From positions 1,299,691 to 1,363,690 of the forward strand of contig CAVSUR010000014.1 of the NCBI GenBank assembly GCA_963731285.1: a DNA stretch of 64,000 nucleotides, given 5' to 3'. The position numbers and the translations under genes were made by a program. This stretch comes from CAVSUR01 sp963731285. Its GTDB lineage: Bacteria > Actinomycetota > Actinomycetes > Streptosporangiales > Streptosporangiaceae. The notes beneath the pieces are model-generated. The model saw nothing but the letters and a program-made list of their open reading frames with translations. It made no database searches and was not told where the DNA came from. Every line of letters starts with the position of its first letter. Position 1 is the stretch's first letter. This document shows positions 9,973-19,026 of this stretch, in pieces.

Positions 9973-11732
9973 CGCTTGCTACCTTCCGTCATCTCCCGCA
10001 GCCCGGCGGCCCGCTGCTCCGCCTCGCTGAACTCGGGCCCGAGCACGATCTCGTCGTTCGGGCGGCCGGCCGGCACCATCGGGAAGACTCCCTCTCTGTC
10101 GTGCACCCGGAAGTCGACGACCACCGGCGTGTCGGTCACCGCCAGCGCCTTGTCCAGCGTCGCGTCGACGTCGTCGGGGCGCTCGCAGCGCAGCCCGACG
10201 CAGCCGTAGGCCTCGGCCAGCTTGACGTAGTCGGGGATCGCGGTGCCGAGCTCGACCTCGGAGTACCGCTCGTCGTAGAACAGCTCCTGCCACTGGCGCA
10301 CCATGCCGAGGAAGCCGTTGTTGAACAACATGACCTTGATCGGCAGCTTCTCGATCGCGCAGGTGGCGAGCTCCTGTGCGGTCATCTGGAAGCAGCCGTC
10401 GCCGTCGATCGCGATCACCGTCTCCCCGGGCCTGCCGACCTGGGCGCCCATCGCGGCCGGGACCGCGAAGCCCATCGTGCCGAGGCCGCCGGAGTTGATC
10501 CAGCTGCGCGGCCTGGTGAAGGAGTAATGCTGGGCGGCGTGCATCTGGTGCTGGCCGACGCCCGCCACCACGATCGCGTTGCCGCCGGTCATCGCGGACA
10601 GCCGCTCGGTCACGTACTGCGGCTTGAGCGGGCCGTCCGGCTCCTGGGTGTAGCGCAGCGGGAACTGCCGCTTCCACCCGTCGGTGACCGCGATCCAGGC
10701 CTGGGTGTCCGGTGGCCCTTCGGCGCTGATCAGCCCGGCCAGCGCGTCGCACAGGCCGGCGACGGTCGGCCGCAGGTCCCCGACGATGGCCACGTCCGGG
10801 ATGCGGTTCTTGCCGATCTCAGCCGGGTCGATGTCGGCGTGCACCACCTGCGCGCGCGGCGCGAAGTCCGCGAGCCTGCCGGTGACCCGGTCGTCGAACC
10901 TGGCCCCGAGCGCCACCAGCAGATCGGCTTCCTGCAGCGCCGCCACGGCCGGGTAGCAGCCGTGCATGCCCGGCATGCCGAGCGCGAGCGGGTGGGTGTC
11001 GGGGAACGCGCCGCGGGCCATCAGCGTGGTGGTCACCGGCGCCTGCGCCAGCTCGGCCAGCGCCAGCAGCTCGGCGTGCGCGCCGGACTTGATCACGCCG
11101 CCGCCGACGTACAGCACCGGCCGCCGGGCAGCGTGCAGCATCCGGGCCGCGTCGGCGATCGCGGCCTGATCCGGGGCCCCGGGGACCTTGTAGCCGGGCA
11201 GGTCAAGCACCGGCGGCCAGGCCCAGGGGCCCTGCGCCTGCAGGATGTCCTTGGGCAGGTCGACCAGGACCGGGCCGGGACGGCCGCTGGCGGCAATATG
11301 GAACGCCTCGGCGATCGCGGCCGGGATCCGCTCCACCGTGGTCACCAGCTCGTTGTGCTTGGTGACCGGCAGCGTGATCCCGGTGATGTCGGCTTCCTGG
11401 AACGCGTCGGTGCCGATCAGCGGCGTGCCGACCTGCCCGGTGATCGCGACCACCGGCACCGAGTCCATGTAGGCATCGGCGAGGGCCGTGACCAGGTTGG
11501 TCGCGCCGGGCCCGCTCGTGACCAGGCACACGCCGGTCCGGCCGGTCGCCCAGGCGTAGCCCTCGGCGGCATGCCCGGCGCCCTGCTCGTGCCGTACCAG
11601 CACGTGCCGGAGCGAAGACGACCGCAGCGGGTCATAGGCGGGCAGGATGGCGCCGCCGGGCAGGCCGAATATCACATCGACGCCCTGCTGCTCCAGGCTG
11701 CGGACAAGCGCCTGGGCTCCGGTGAGCTGCAC
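9969..11732 (-). CDS. ilvB: Acetolactate synthase catalytic (large) subunit
   Basis: ThDP- and FAD-dependent enzyme making 2-acetolactate from two pyruvates, or 2-aceto-2-hydroxybutyrate from pyruvate plus 2-oxobutyrate. 587 residues, full length, no frameshift. The catalytic glutamate lies in VRHEQGAGHAAEGYA, the central FAD/DHS-like domain is present, and the C-terminal ThDP motif runs from GDGCFQMTAQEL to LFNNGFLGMV. It is the first structural gene after the attenuator and starts about 33 bases beyond its T tract. Confidence 0.96.
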   Translation of the reverse strand: MQLTGAQALVRSLEQQGVDVIFGLPGGAILPAYDPLRSSSLRHVLVRHEQGAGHAAEGYAWATGRTGVCLVTSGPGATNLVTALADAYMDSVPVVAITGQVGTPLIGTDAFQEADITGITLPVTKHNELVTTVERIPAAIAEAFHIAASGRPGPVLVDLPKDILQAQGPWAWPPVLDLPGYKVPGAPDQAAIADAARMLHAARRPVLYVGGGVIKSGAHAELLALAELAQAPVTTTLMARGAFPDTHPLALGMPGMHGCYPAVAALQEADLLVALGARFDDRVTGRLADFAPRAQVVHADIDPAEIGKNRIPDVAIVGDLRPTVAGLCDALAGLISAEGPPDTQAWIAVTDGWKRQFPLRYTQEPDGPLKPQYVTERLSAMTGGNAIVVAGVGQHQMHAAQHYSFTRPRSWINSGGLGTMGFAVPAAMGAQVGRPGETVIAIDGDGCFQMTAQELATCAIEKLPIKVMLFNNGFLGMVRQWQELFYDERYSEVELGTAIPDYVKLAEAYGCVGLRCERPDDVDATLDKALAVTDTPVVVDFRVHDREGVFPMVPAGRPNDEIVLGPEFSEAEQRAAGLREMTEGSKR

Positions 11733-11764
11733 GGGATATTCCTCTCTGAGGTGCGGGATGCCAA

Positions 11765-11796
11765 CAAAAAACCTCCCTGCCGTCTCGGCAAAGAGG
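11765..11796 (-). terminator. Intrinsic terminator of the ilvB attenuator
   Basis: On the minus strand a hairpin with an 11-position stem (4 pairs, 2 mismatches, 5 pairs; CCTC..TGCCG against CGGCA..GAGG, three-base loop) is followed at once by six T residues. It sits after the leader peptide and 33 bases before ilvB, so it would stop transcription before the structural genes when formed. Confidence 0.82.
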
Positions 11797-11798
11797 TG

Positions 11799-11829
11799 GT
11801 AGCGCGAACCTGGGAGCGGTTCGCGCTAC
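11799..11829 (-). promoter_or_regulatory. Perfect 12-bp leader hairpin overlapping the leader-peptide stop codon
   Basis: GTAGCGCGAACC pairs exactly with GGTTCGCGCTAC around a seven-base loop. The TAG stop of the leader peptide lies in the 5' arm, so a ribosome reaching the stop would block the stem. The terminator stem begins two bases downstream. A possible competing pairing is CGGCAAGTGG (11922-11931, minus) with the 5' arm of the terminator (CCAC plus TTGCCG, four-base bulge). That pairing is my inference only. Confidence 0.7.
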
Positions 11830-11867
11830 GTGATGAGAATTACCAGGAACTGGTCGGGCCGGGCCAC
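11826..11867 (-). CDS. Attenuator leader peptide (13 aa)
   Basis: Short coding region reading MARPDQFLVILIT, starting at GTG with AGGGGAG seven bases upstream. Five consecutive codons specify Leu-Val-Ile-Leu-Ile, the end products of the operon behind it, just before a stop codon set in a hairpin. This is the classic layout of ribosome-mediated transcription attenuation, as described for ilvBNC of Corynebacterium glutamicum. Scarcity of charged branched-chain tRNAs would stall the ribosome here and let transcription reach ilvB. Confidence 0.75.
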   Translation of the reverse strand: MARPDQFLVILIT

Positions 11868-12075
11868 GGCAGACTCCCCTTGACATCGGGCTGGTGCTTG
11901 CAGACCGCAGCCTGCGGCATGCCACTTGCCGAACACGATACCCCACGTTCGGCGCGGGCGGCCGCAATCACCAGGCATTCAGCGTGCTTTCACGTTCTTT
12001 ACCCGCCCTGCGCGGCCGCCCGGCGGCTGCCCTTCCGGTAGCCGCGCACTCCCGGGCGGGCCCAGGCGGGTGCGA

Positions 12076-12682
12076 CTACCGGGCGTCCGCAGGGAGCCCG
12101 GGCAGCCAGCTCGCCCGGGCGGCCTCGTGCGCGCCGATGGCCTCTTCGTGCCGCAGCGTGACCGCGATGTCATCCAGGCCCTCCAGCAGCCGCCACTGGT
12201 CATAGTCGGGCAGCGTGAACGGCTCGCTGACGCCCGCAGCCGGGACCGACACGGTGCGGCCGGCCACGTCCACCTCGACCTGCGCGCCGGGATCGGCGGC
12301 CAGCGCCGCGAAGATCCGGCCGACCGCAGCCTCGCCGGCCTGAGCCGGAACCAGCCCGGAGCTGACCGCGTTGCCGCGGAAGATGTCGGCAAAGCTCGGC
12401 GCGACGACCGCGGCGAAGCCGAAGTCCTGCAGCGCCCAGACCGCGTGCTCGCGAGACGAGCCGCAGCCGAAGTTGGCCCCCGCGACGAGGATCTTCGCCT
12501 GGTCCGCGCCCGGCTGGTTCAGCACGAAGTCCGGGTCGGTGCGCCAGGCGCCGAACAGGCCCGGGGCGAACCCGGTACGGCTCGACCCGCTTCAGCCACG
12601 ACGCGGGGATGATCTGGTCGGTGTCGACGTCGTGGCGGTCCAGGGCCACCGCCCGGCCGGCAATCTGCTTAATTCCTGGCAT
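12076..12682 (-). CDS. leuD: 3-isopropylmalate dehydratase small subunit (one frameshift)
   Basis: Small subunit of isopropylmalate isomerase, acting with LeuC. The N-terminus has HDVDTDQIIPASWLKRVE and the body has GANFGCGSSREHAVWALQD, both family signatures. Frame changes near 12575 between these blocks; about 200 residues once joined, the normal size. AGGAAAGG lies before the ATG. It starts 26 bases after leuC. The 3' end is followed by about 200 bases leading to the ilvB leader. Confidence 0.9.
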
Positions 12683-12708
12683 GTCGGGACCTTTCCTTCC
12701 GGGCGGCT

Positions 12709-14108
12709 CTAGAGATCGGCCGGCGCGGTGAAGTGGCCGGCCACGGCGGTGGCCGCGGCGACGGCGGGCGAGACGAGGTGGGTGCGGCCGCCGGGGCCCT
12801 GACGGCCCTCGAAGTTGCGGTTGCTGGTCGAGGCGGACCGCTCGCCCGGCTGCAGGATGTCGCCGTTCATGCCCAGGCACATCGAGCAGCCGGCCGACCG
12901 CCACTCGAAGCCGGCGTCGGCGAACAGCGTGTCCAGGCCCTCGCGCCTCGGCCTCGGCCTTGACCCGGGCCGAGCCGGGCACGATCAGCGCCCGCACGCC
13001 GGGCGCGACCTTGCGGCCGCGCACGACCTCCGCCGCCTCCTGCAGGTCGGCCAGCCGGCCGTTGGTGCACGAGCCGATGAACACCGTGTCGACGGCGATG
13101 TCGCGGATCGCGGTGCCGGGCTGCAGGCCCATGTAGGTCAGCGCCCGCTCGGCCGCCTGCCGCTGCGCGGGGCTGCTGAACTCGGCCGGGTCGGGCACCT
13201 ACGTCGTCGATGGCGACCGACTGGGCCGGGTTGGTGCCCCAGGTCACGGCCGGCCGCAGCGCGGCCGCATCGACGACGATCTCATGGTCGAACTCCGCGC
13301 CGTCGTCGGTGACCAGGCTGCGCCAGTCTTCCAGCGCCCGCTCCCAGGCCGCGCCCTTCGGGCTGTGCTGGCGGCCCTCCAGGAACCCGAACGTGGTGTC
13401 GTCGGGCGCGATCATCCCGGCCCGGGCGCCGCCCTCGATGGACATGTTGCAGACCGTCATCCGGCCGGCCATCGGCAGCGCGCGGATGGCCGCGCCGCGG
13501 TACTCGATGACCGAGCCGGCGCCGCCGCCGGTGCCGAGCGCCCGGATGATGCCGAGCACCAGGTCCTTGGCGGTGCAGCCGGCCGGCAGGTCGCCGTCCA
13601 CGGTAACCGCCATGGCCGAGGGCTTGACCTGGCGCAGCGTCTGGGTGGCCAGCACGTGCTCGACCTCGGTGGTGCCGATGCCGAAGGCCAGCGCGCCGAA
13701 CGCGCCGTGAGTCGAGGTGTGGCTGTCGCCGCAGACGATCAGTCATGCCCGGCTGGGTCAGCCCGAGCTGCGGGCCGATCACGTGCACGATGCCCTGGTG
13801 CGGGCTGCCGAGCGCGTGCAGCGTGATGCCGTGCCGGCGCAGTTGTCCCGCAGCCGGGCGATCTGCTCGGCCGCGAGCTCGTCAGCGATCGGCTTGTCGG
13901 CGTCCCGGGTCGGCACGTCGTGGTCCATCGTGGCGAGGGTCAGGTCCGGCCGCCGCACCCGGCGGCCGGCCAGCTCCAGGCCCTCGAACGCCTGCGGCGA
14001 GGTCACCTCGTGAACCAGGTGCAGGTCAATGTAGAGCAGCGGCGGCTCGCCCTCCGGGCTGGCCACCAGGTGGCGGTCCCAGACCTTGTCGAAAAGGCGT
14101 CCGGTCAC
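12709..14108 (-). CDS. leuC: 3-isopropylmalate dehydratase large subunit (several frameshifts)
   Basis: Aconitase-like 4Fe-4S subunit converting 2- to 3-isopropylmalate. Readable blocks in order: RLFDKVWDRHLVASPEGEPP, VHEVTSPQAFEGLELAGR, MDHDVPTRD, GDSHTSTHGAFGALAFG, FIGSCTNGRLADLQEAAEVV and CSMCLGMNGDILQPGER. The three cluster cysteines lie in the last two blocks. Frame changes near 13845, 13742, 13197 and 12943 while the homology stays continuous, so these are probably base errors. Length about 466 residues as expected. The IclR regulator is divergent across about 180 bases. Confidence 0.9.
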
Positions 14109-14221
14109 ATTCGCCTCGCATCAGGTAGCAGTGCTGTGTCTTCCGGGCTGGGGGCTTCCAGGCCGTGTCGTCCAGGCTGCCGGCCGCTGCTGAGCCGCCG
14201 GGGCCGGCCCGGGCAGCTCAC

Positions 14222-14278
14222 TCGCCGTATCTCACAGTCGCCGTATCTTACCGTCGCCTTATCTCACATAGTGAGATA
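14222..14278. promoter_or_regulatory. Operator array between leuC and the IclR regulator
   Basis: Three near-identical 14-mers (TCGCCGTATCTCAC, TCGCCGTATCTTAC, TCGCCTTATCTCAC) start at 14222, 14238 and 14254, an exact 16-base period. The last runs into the perfect palindrome TATCTCACATAGTGAGATA (14260-14278), eight-base arms and three-base centre. It ends 13 bases before the IclR ATG and upstream of leuC, as expected for the binding site of an NdgR/LtbR-type regulator controlling both genes. Confidence 0.68.
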
Positions 14279-14291
14279 GCCTGTTCAGGAT

Positions 14292-15263
14292 ATGAACACC
14301 TTACGGGAGCCGGCGGCACACGGCAAGCGCATCACCGCGGTCGGCGTGCTGGACCGCGCGGTCGGGCTGCTCGGCCTGCTGGCCGACGGCCCGCTGCCGC
14401 TGCGGGCGCTGGCCGAGCGCGCCGGGCTGCCCCGGCCGACCGCGCACCGGCTGCTGGTCTCGCTCGAGACGCACGGCCTGGTGGCGCGCGGGGCGGGCGG
14501 CGCGTTCCGGCTCGGGCCCCGGCTGGCCGAGCTGGCCGTCCGCGCGGATCCGGCGGTCGAGCTGGCCGCGCTGGCCGCACCGGTGCTGGCCCGGCTGCAC
14601 GCCGAGACCGGCGAGAGCGTGCAGCTGTACGTGCGGTCGGCAGACCGCCGGCTCTGCATCGCGGCCCGGGACGCGGGCACCGGCCTGCGCGACAGCGTGC
14701 CGGTCGGCGCGCTGCTGCCGCTGGACGCCGGGTCGGGCGGCAAGGTGCTGCTGGCCTGGTCACCGGACGCGAGCCGCTTTCCGGCGGCGACGGCAGCAGA
14801 GCTGGCCGGCATCCGGCGCCGCGGCTGGGCGCAGAGCGTTGCCGAGCGCGAGGCGGGAGTGGCCAGCGTCAGCGCCCCGGTTCTGAGCGGGGACCGGCCA
14901 CCGGACCAGCAGGCGAACGGTCCGGCCCGCGGGAACGGGGCCGGCGAGCGCGGCATCCTCGGCGCGCTGTGCCTATCCGGGCCGGTCAGCCGCCTCGGCC
15001 AGTCCCCCGGCAAGGCCCTGGCGCCGCTGGTGATCGAGTCCGCGGGCCAGCTGGGCGCCGTGGCGGCGGCCTGCGCTAGGCCCGCACGCGGAATCTGCGC
15101 CCAGCAGGCGGCCCGTCCGCACCGCGGCCACGGCCGCCGTCGGCGCTCCCTGGTCCGCCGCGTAATCGGGACGGATTGTTCGCGCCTGCCGGGCAGAATC
15201 GGCCACGATCATGATGGGTGTCCCCGAAGAAGCGGCGGAGCACGAGTGAAGACGGATGCATGA
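14292..15263 (+). CDS. IclR-family regulator (NdgR/LtbR-like)
   Basis: Winged-helix regulator expected to control leuCD and perhaps itself. The HTH is at residues 25-75 (LPLRALAERAGLPRPTAHR, LLVSLETHGLVARG). The IclR effector domain follows (HAETGESVQLYVRSADRRL, AGSGGKVLLAW). Placement divergent from leuC matches NdgR of Streptomyces and LtbR of Corynebacterium. The homologous part ends near 15079 (LVIESAGQLGAVAA); the following 60 residues are Arg/Gly-rich and unlike the family. A one-base frame change would end the protein at the TAG near 15079, close to the usual 240-260 residues. Confidence 0.85.
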   Translation: MNTLREPAAHGKRITAVGVLDRAVGLLGLLADGPLPLRALAERAGLPRPTAHRLLVSLETHGLVARGAGGAFRLGPRLAELAVRADPAVELAALAAPVLARLHAETGESVQLYVRSADRRLCIAARDAGTGLRDSVPVGALLPLDAGSGGKVLLAWSPDASRFPAATAAELAGIRRRGWAQSVAEREAGVASVSAPVLSGDRPPDQQANGPARGNGAGERGILGALCLSGPVSRLGQSPGKALAPLVIESAGQLGAVAAACARPARGICAQQAARPHRGHGRRRRSLVRRVIGTDCSRLPGRIGHDHDGCPRRSGGARVKTDA

Positions 15264-16131
15264 CGGCGAGCTCGACATCCGGTCCGGGCTGGTCCGGCGG
15301 CTGGTGGCCGCGCAGTTCCCCCGGCTGGCCGGGCTGCCGCTGACCGAGGTTCAGCCGGCCGGGACGGTGAACGCCATCTACCGGCTGGGCGATGAGTTCT
15401 GCGCGCGGCTGCCGCGGCTGCCGCGGTGGGCGGCGGCTCTGGACCGGGAGTGGCGCTGGCTGCCGCGGATCGCCCCGCAGCTCACGCTGCGTATCCCCGA
15501 GCCGGTCGCGCAGGGCCGTCCCGCGGGCGGATACCCGCTATCGTGGGCGATCTTCCGGTGGATCGACGGCCGTCCGTACGCGCCCGAGCTCGTCGCCGAC
15601 GAGCGCCAGGCGGCCAGGGATCTTGCGCGGTTCGTGGCGGAGCTGCGCGGCACCGGCGTGGCCGGGGCCCCGCCGGGCGGCCGCAGGCCGCTGCGCGAGC
15701 TTGACGCCAGCACCCGCCGGGCGATCGAGTCCGCGCGGGACGTGATCGACGGCGATGCGGTCACCGCGGCCTGGGAGCGCGCGCTCGCGGCGCCGGCCTG
15801 GGCCGGGCCGCCGGTCTGGATACACGGCGACCTGGTGCCGCCCAACGTGCTGGTGGCCGGCGGCCGGCTTGAGGCGGTTCTCGACTTCGGCGCCGCGGGC
15901 GCCGGTGATCCCGCTGCTGACGTGATCGCCGCGTGGAGCGTGTTCGGGCCGGCCGGGCGGGGCACGTTCCGGCACGCCCTCGACATCGATGACGGCACCT
16001 GGCACCGGGCCCGCGGGTTCGCGCTGCACCAGGCAGCCGAGCTCATCCCGTATTACCGGCAGACGAACCCAGGGTACGCCGCGATGGGCAAGCGCACCCT
16101 GGCCGAGATCGTCGCCGACGCCGCAGGGTGA
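15256..16131 (+). CDS. Aminoglycoside phosphotransferase-family kinase
   Basis: APH/choline-kinase fold protein of 291 residues. Catalytic loop WIHGDLVPPNVLV (HGD..N) and metal-binding DFG-like VLDFGAAGAGDPAADV are present, with the nucleotide-binding lobe around AGTVNAIYRLGDEFCARLPR. The substrate may be an antibiotic or a small metabolite; the family gives no firm answer. It follows the IclR gene on the same strand with a possible eight-base overlap. Confidence 0.82.
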   Translation: MHDGELDIRSGLVRRLVAAQFPRLAGLPLTEVQPAGTVNAIYRLGDEFCARLPRLPRWAAALDREWRWLPRIAPQLTLRIPEPVAQGRPAGGYPLSWAIFRWIDGRPYAPELVADERQAARDLARFVAELRGTGVAGAPPGGRRPLRELDASTRRAIESARDVIDGDAVTAAWERALAAPAWAGPPVWIHGDLVPPNVLVAGGRLEAVLDFGAAGAGDPAADVIAAWSVFGPAGRGTFRHALDIDDGTWHRARGFALHQAAELIPYYRQTNPGYAAMGKRTLAEIVADAAG

Positions 16132-16164
16132 CTCCGCTCGGCGGGATGACAGGGCGGCGGCGGC

Positions 16165-16329
16165 TCAGGCCGCGCGCTGGCCGGGCAGGCCGCTCTCGCC
16201 GCCGTTGTCCCGGCGGTCCAGTGACATCTGCACGGCCTGCTGCGCCTGCGCGGCAGCATCGGCGGCGGGTGGCTGGCCGGCTGCCTCGGCCGTCGCGGAC
16301 CGTCGCCGGGACGATTTCTGATCGGGCAC
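16165..16329 (-). CDS. Possible small protein (54 aa)
   Basis: GTG-initiated frame with GGAGAG six bases upstream, encoding a polar Ala/Gln-rich peptide beginning MPDQKSSRRRSATAEAAGQ and ending GGESGLPGQRAA. It has no membrane segment and no family I recognise. It is convergent with the phosphotransferase gene. Support is limited to the ribosome site and a plausible hydrophilic composition. Confidence 0.35.
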   Translation of the reverse strand: MPDQKSSRRRSATAEAAGQPPAADAAAQAQQAVQMSLDRRDNGGESGLPGQRAA

Positions 16330-16482
16330 GGCACACTCTCCTCAAGCAGGAAGGGACTTCGCTCGCGGGCGTGCCAGCTGGCAGACGGCCGGGCGGACGG
16401 CAGGCAGAGCCTGGTCGCTTACGCGATCCGGATGAGCTCGAGAGGTATGCGATGCCTGACGGCCGACGGCCAGCGCCTCATC

Positions 16483-16526
16483 CCGTAGCGGGTCGCTGGC
16501 CTGCCCTGGATCAGGTCCCGCTACGG
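16483..16526. promoter_or_regulatory. Inverted repeat upstream of PDH E1
   Basis: CCGTAGCGGG (16483-16492) and CCCGCTACGG (16517-16526) are exact 10-base inverted arms separated by 24 bases, about 70 bases before the E1 start. This could be a regulator site or an mRNA hairpin. The surrounding 16330-16593 holds no convincing gene. Confidence 0.4.
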
Positions 16527-16593
16527 CTGCTAAGGATGAGTACGAAGCACCGCATGATGGATCCATGGTAACCGATCGCGAGTGGGGCACCAG

Positions 16594-19026
16594 ATGAGCA
16601 CGAGCGGCATCGACACCAGCGGCACCGGGATGAGCCCGGCGGCGACTGCCAGCGCAGAGCCGGCCGCCAGCGGTCAGGGCCGCCCGGACCTGGCGGTCCT
16701 GGAGCAGATCCAGCAGCGCGTGCTGTGGCTGGCCACCAGGATCGTCGATGCCGCCAACCACGACCGGGACACCGGCGACGGGGTCAAGGTCGGGGGCCAC
16801 CAGGCATCCAGCGCCAGCCTGGTCACCGCGATGACCGCGCTGTACTTCGCGCACCTGGACGGTGCCGACAAGGTCAGCGTCAAGCCGCACGCCTCGCCGG
16901 TGTTCCACGCGATCCAGTACCTGCTCGGCAACCTGGACCGGTCCTACCTGCCTACGCTGCGCGCGTTCGGCGGCCTGCAGTCCTATCCGAGCCGGACCAA
17001 GGATCCCGACAAGGTTGATTTCTCGACCGGGTCGGTCGGGCTCGGCGCCGCCGCCCCGCTGTTCGCCGCGGTGACCCGGCGCTACGTGGACGCCCACTTC
17101 GGGCCCCGCCCGCGCAGCCGTTTCGTCGCCCTGCTCGGCGACGCCGAGCTGGATGAGGGCAACATCTGGGAAGCCGTCTCCGACCCGGCGACCGAGGGCC
17201 TGGGTAACGTCTTGTGGATCATCGACGTCAACCGGCAGTCGCTGGACCGGGTAGTGCCCGGAGTGCGGATCGCCCAGTGGGAGCAGCGCTTCGCCGCGTC
17301 CGGCTGGCATGTGGTGGAGGCCAAGTACGGCGGCCGGCTGCAGCAGGCCTTCGCTGGCCCGGGCGGCCCGGCCCTGCGGGCCTGGATCGACGCGATGCCG
17401 AACGAGCACTACCAGTCGCTGTTCGGCATGGACCCGGCGGCGCTCCGCGAGCGCTTCCTGGATGGCGCGCCGCCGCAGGTGGCCGAGCTGTGCCGCCGCA
17501 TCGGCGATGCGGGCCTGGCGGCGCTGGTCACCGACCTGGCCGGCCATGACCTGGGCACGCTGCTGGCGGCCTTCGCCGAGTGCGATTCCGAGACCGGCCG
17601 GCCCAGCGTGGTGTTCGCCTACACGATCAAGGGCTGGGGCCTGCCGATCGCGGGTAATCCGCGCAACCACTCAGCGCTGCTGACGGTAGAGCAGGTCAGC
17701 CAGCTGCGCGCGCACCTGGGCCTGACCGAGGACACCGAGTGGGACCGGCTCGAGCCGATGACCCCGGCCGGGCAGTGGGCCGCCGCCCGGCGCGAGCACC
17801 TGGCCAGCCCCAGCCCGCCCGCGCGGCCGGCCGTCACCGTGCCGGACACGGCGGGGCTGCGCGCATCCCGGCCGATCGCCACCCAGGAGGCGTTCGGGCG
17901 GCTGCTGGTCGAGCTGTCCCGGGACCCGCAGGTGCGCCCGTACCTGGTCACCGCCGCGCCGGACGTCGCCACGTCCACCAACCTGGCCGGCTTCATCAAC
18001 CGCGCTGGCGTGTTCAGCCCGGCGCAGCGCCGGTCCTGGAACGACGACCTCATCCTGAAGTGGGCCGAGGGCCCGCAGGGGCAGCACATCGAGCTGGGCA
18101 TCAGCGAGATGAACCTGTTCCTGCTGCTCGGCCAGCTGGGCCTGGCCTTCGACCTGTCCGGCCAGCCGCTGCTGCCGGTCGGCACCGTCTATGACCCGTT
18201 CGTGCTGCGGGGCCTGGACGCCTTCGTGTACTCGGTCTACTCCGGGGCCCGGTTCATCGTGGCGGGCACTCCGTCCGGCGTGACGCTCGCTCCCGAGGGC
18301 GGCGCGCACCAGTCCACCATCACCGCGTCGGTCGGCCTCGAGCTGCCGAACGTGACCTTCATCGAGCCCGCCTACGGGGTGGCCCTGGACTGGCTGCTGT
18401 GCGGCGCGCTGCAGTCGGTCGCCGCGGCCGGCGGCGCCGGCGCCCCGCCGGGCCAGGCCGAGGGCGGCTCGTACTACTTCCGGCTCAGCACCCGCGCCAT
18501 CGACCAGCAGCCGTTCGCCGCCGCGCGCGAGCGGCTGGGCGAGGCGACCCTGCGCCGCCAGGTGCTGGCCGGCGCCTACCGGCTGGTGGACGCGGCGCCG
18601 GCCGCGCGGGCCGGCGCGCCGCCGGTGTACCTGGTCGCCTCGGGAGCGGTGCTGCCCGAGGTGCTCGGTGCCGCCGCCGAGCTCGCCGGCGAGGGTGTGG
18701 CCGCGTCCGTCGTGGACGTCACCTCGGCTGACCGGCTGTACAGGTCCTGGCAGCTTGCCGTGCGCCACGGCGTGCGCACTGCCACCACCCCGTCGATACC
18801 CGGGGCGCTGCGCAGCGCGATCAGCGGCCGGGCCCCGATCGTGACCGTGCACGACGCCGCCTCGCACACGCTGAGCTGGCTGGGCTCAGCGGCGGGCGTG
18901 CCCGCGGTGAGCCTCGGCGTGGACGCGTTCGGCCAGTCCGGCTCGGTCGCCGACCTGTACCGCGCGCACGACCTGGACTCCGGGTCGATCGTGAACGCCG
19001 CCCTCGCCGCCCTCGCGCTCCGCTAG
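16594..19026 (+). CDS. Pyruvate dehydrogenase E1 component, single-chain type
   Basis: ThDP enzyme of the homodimeric AceE/transketolase-like class; it would decarboxylate pyruvate and reductively acetylate an E2 lipoyl domain. About 810 residues, shorter than the usual 890-930. The ThDP motif runs GDAELDEGNIWEAVSDPATE to IIDVNRQSLD. The central domain has ELGISEMNLFLLLGQLGLAF and APEGGAHQSTITASVGLELP, and a transketolase C-terminal domain ends the chain. An ATG 12 bases upstream is in frame; GAGTGGGG favours this start. No E2 or E3 gene is close by. A keto-acid substrate other than pyruvate cannot be excluded. Confidence 0.82.
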   Translation: MSTSGIDTSGTGMSPAATASAEPAASGQGRPDLAVLEQIQQRVLWLATRIVDAANHDRDTGDGVKVGGHQASSASLVTAMTALYFAHLDGADKVSVKPHASPVFHAIQYLLGNLDRSYLPTLRAFGGLQSYPSRTKDPDKVDFSTGSVGLGAAAPLFAAVTRRYVDAHFGPRPRSRFVALLGDAELDEGNIWEAVSDPATEGLGNVLWIIDVNRQSLDRVVPGVRIAQWEQRFAASGWHVVEAKYGGRLQQAFAGPGGPALRAWIDAMPNEHYQSLFGMDPAALRERFLDGAPPQVAELCRRIGDAGLAALVTDLAGHDLGTLLAAFAECDSETGRPSVVFAYTIKGWGLPIAGNPRNHSALLTVEQVSQLRAHLGLTEDTEWDRLEPMTPAGQWAAARREHLASPSPPARPAVTVPDTAGLRASRPIATQEAFGRLLVELSRDPQVRPYLVTAAPDVATSTNLAGFINRAGVFSPAQRRSWNDDLILKWAEGPQGQHIELGISEMNLFLLLGQLGLAFDLSGQPLLPVGTVYDPFVLRGLDAFVYSVYSGARFIVAGTPSGVTLAPEGGAHQSTITASVGLELPNVTFIEPAYGVALDWLLCGALQSVAAAGGAGAPPGQAEGGSYYFRLSTRAIDQQPFAAARERLGEATLRRQVLAGAYRLVDAAPAARAGAPPVYLVASGAVLPEVLGAAAELAGEGVAASVVDVTSADRLYRSWQLAVRHGVRTATTPSIPGALRSAISGRAPIVTVHDAASHTLSWLGSAAGVPAVSLGVDAFGQSGSVADLYRAHDLDSGSIVNAALAALALR

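Noticed and set aside
11765..11870. T-box riboswitch upstream of ilvB
   Set aside because: No T-box consensus (AGGGTGGNACCGCG) or specifier stem is present; a leader peptide with Leu/Val/Ile codons explains the hairpin-terminator layout better.
14973..15261. Small minus-strand frames after the IclR gene
   Set aside because: No ribosome site and composition of antisense reading.
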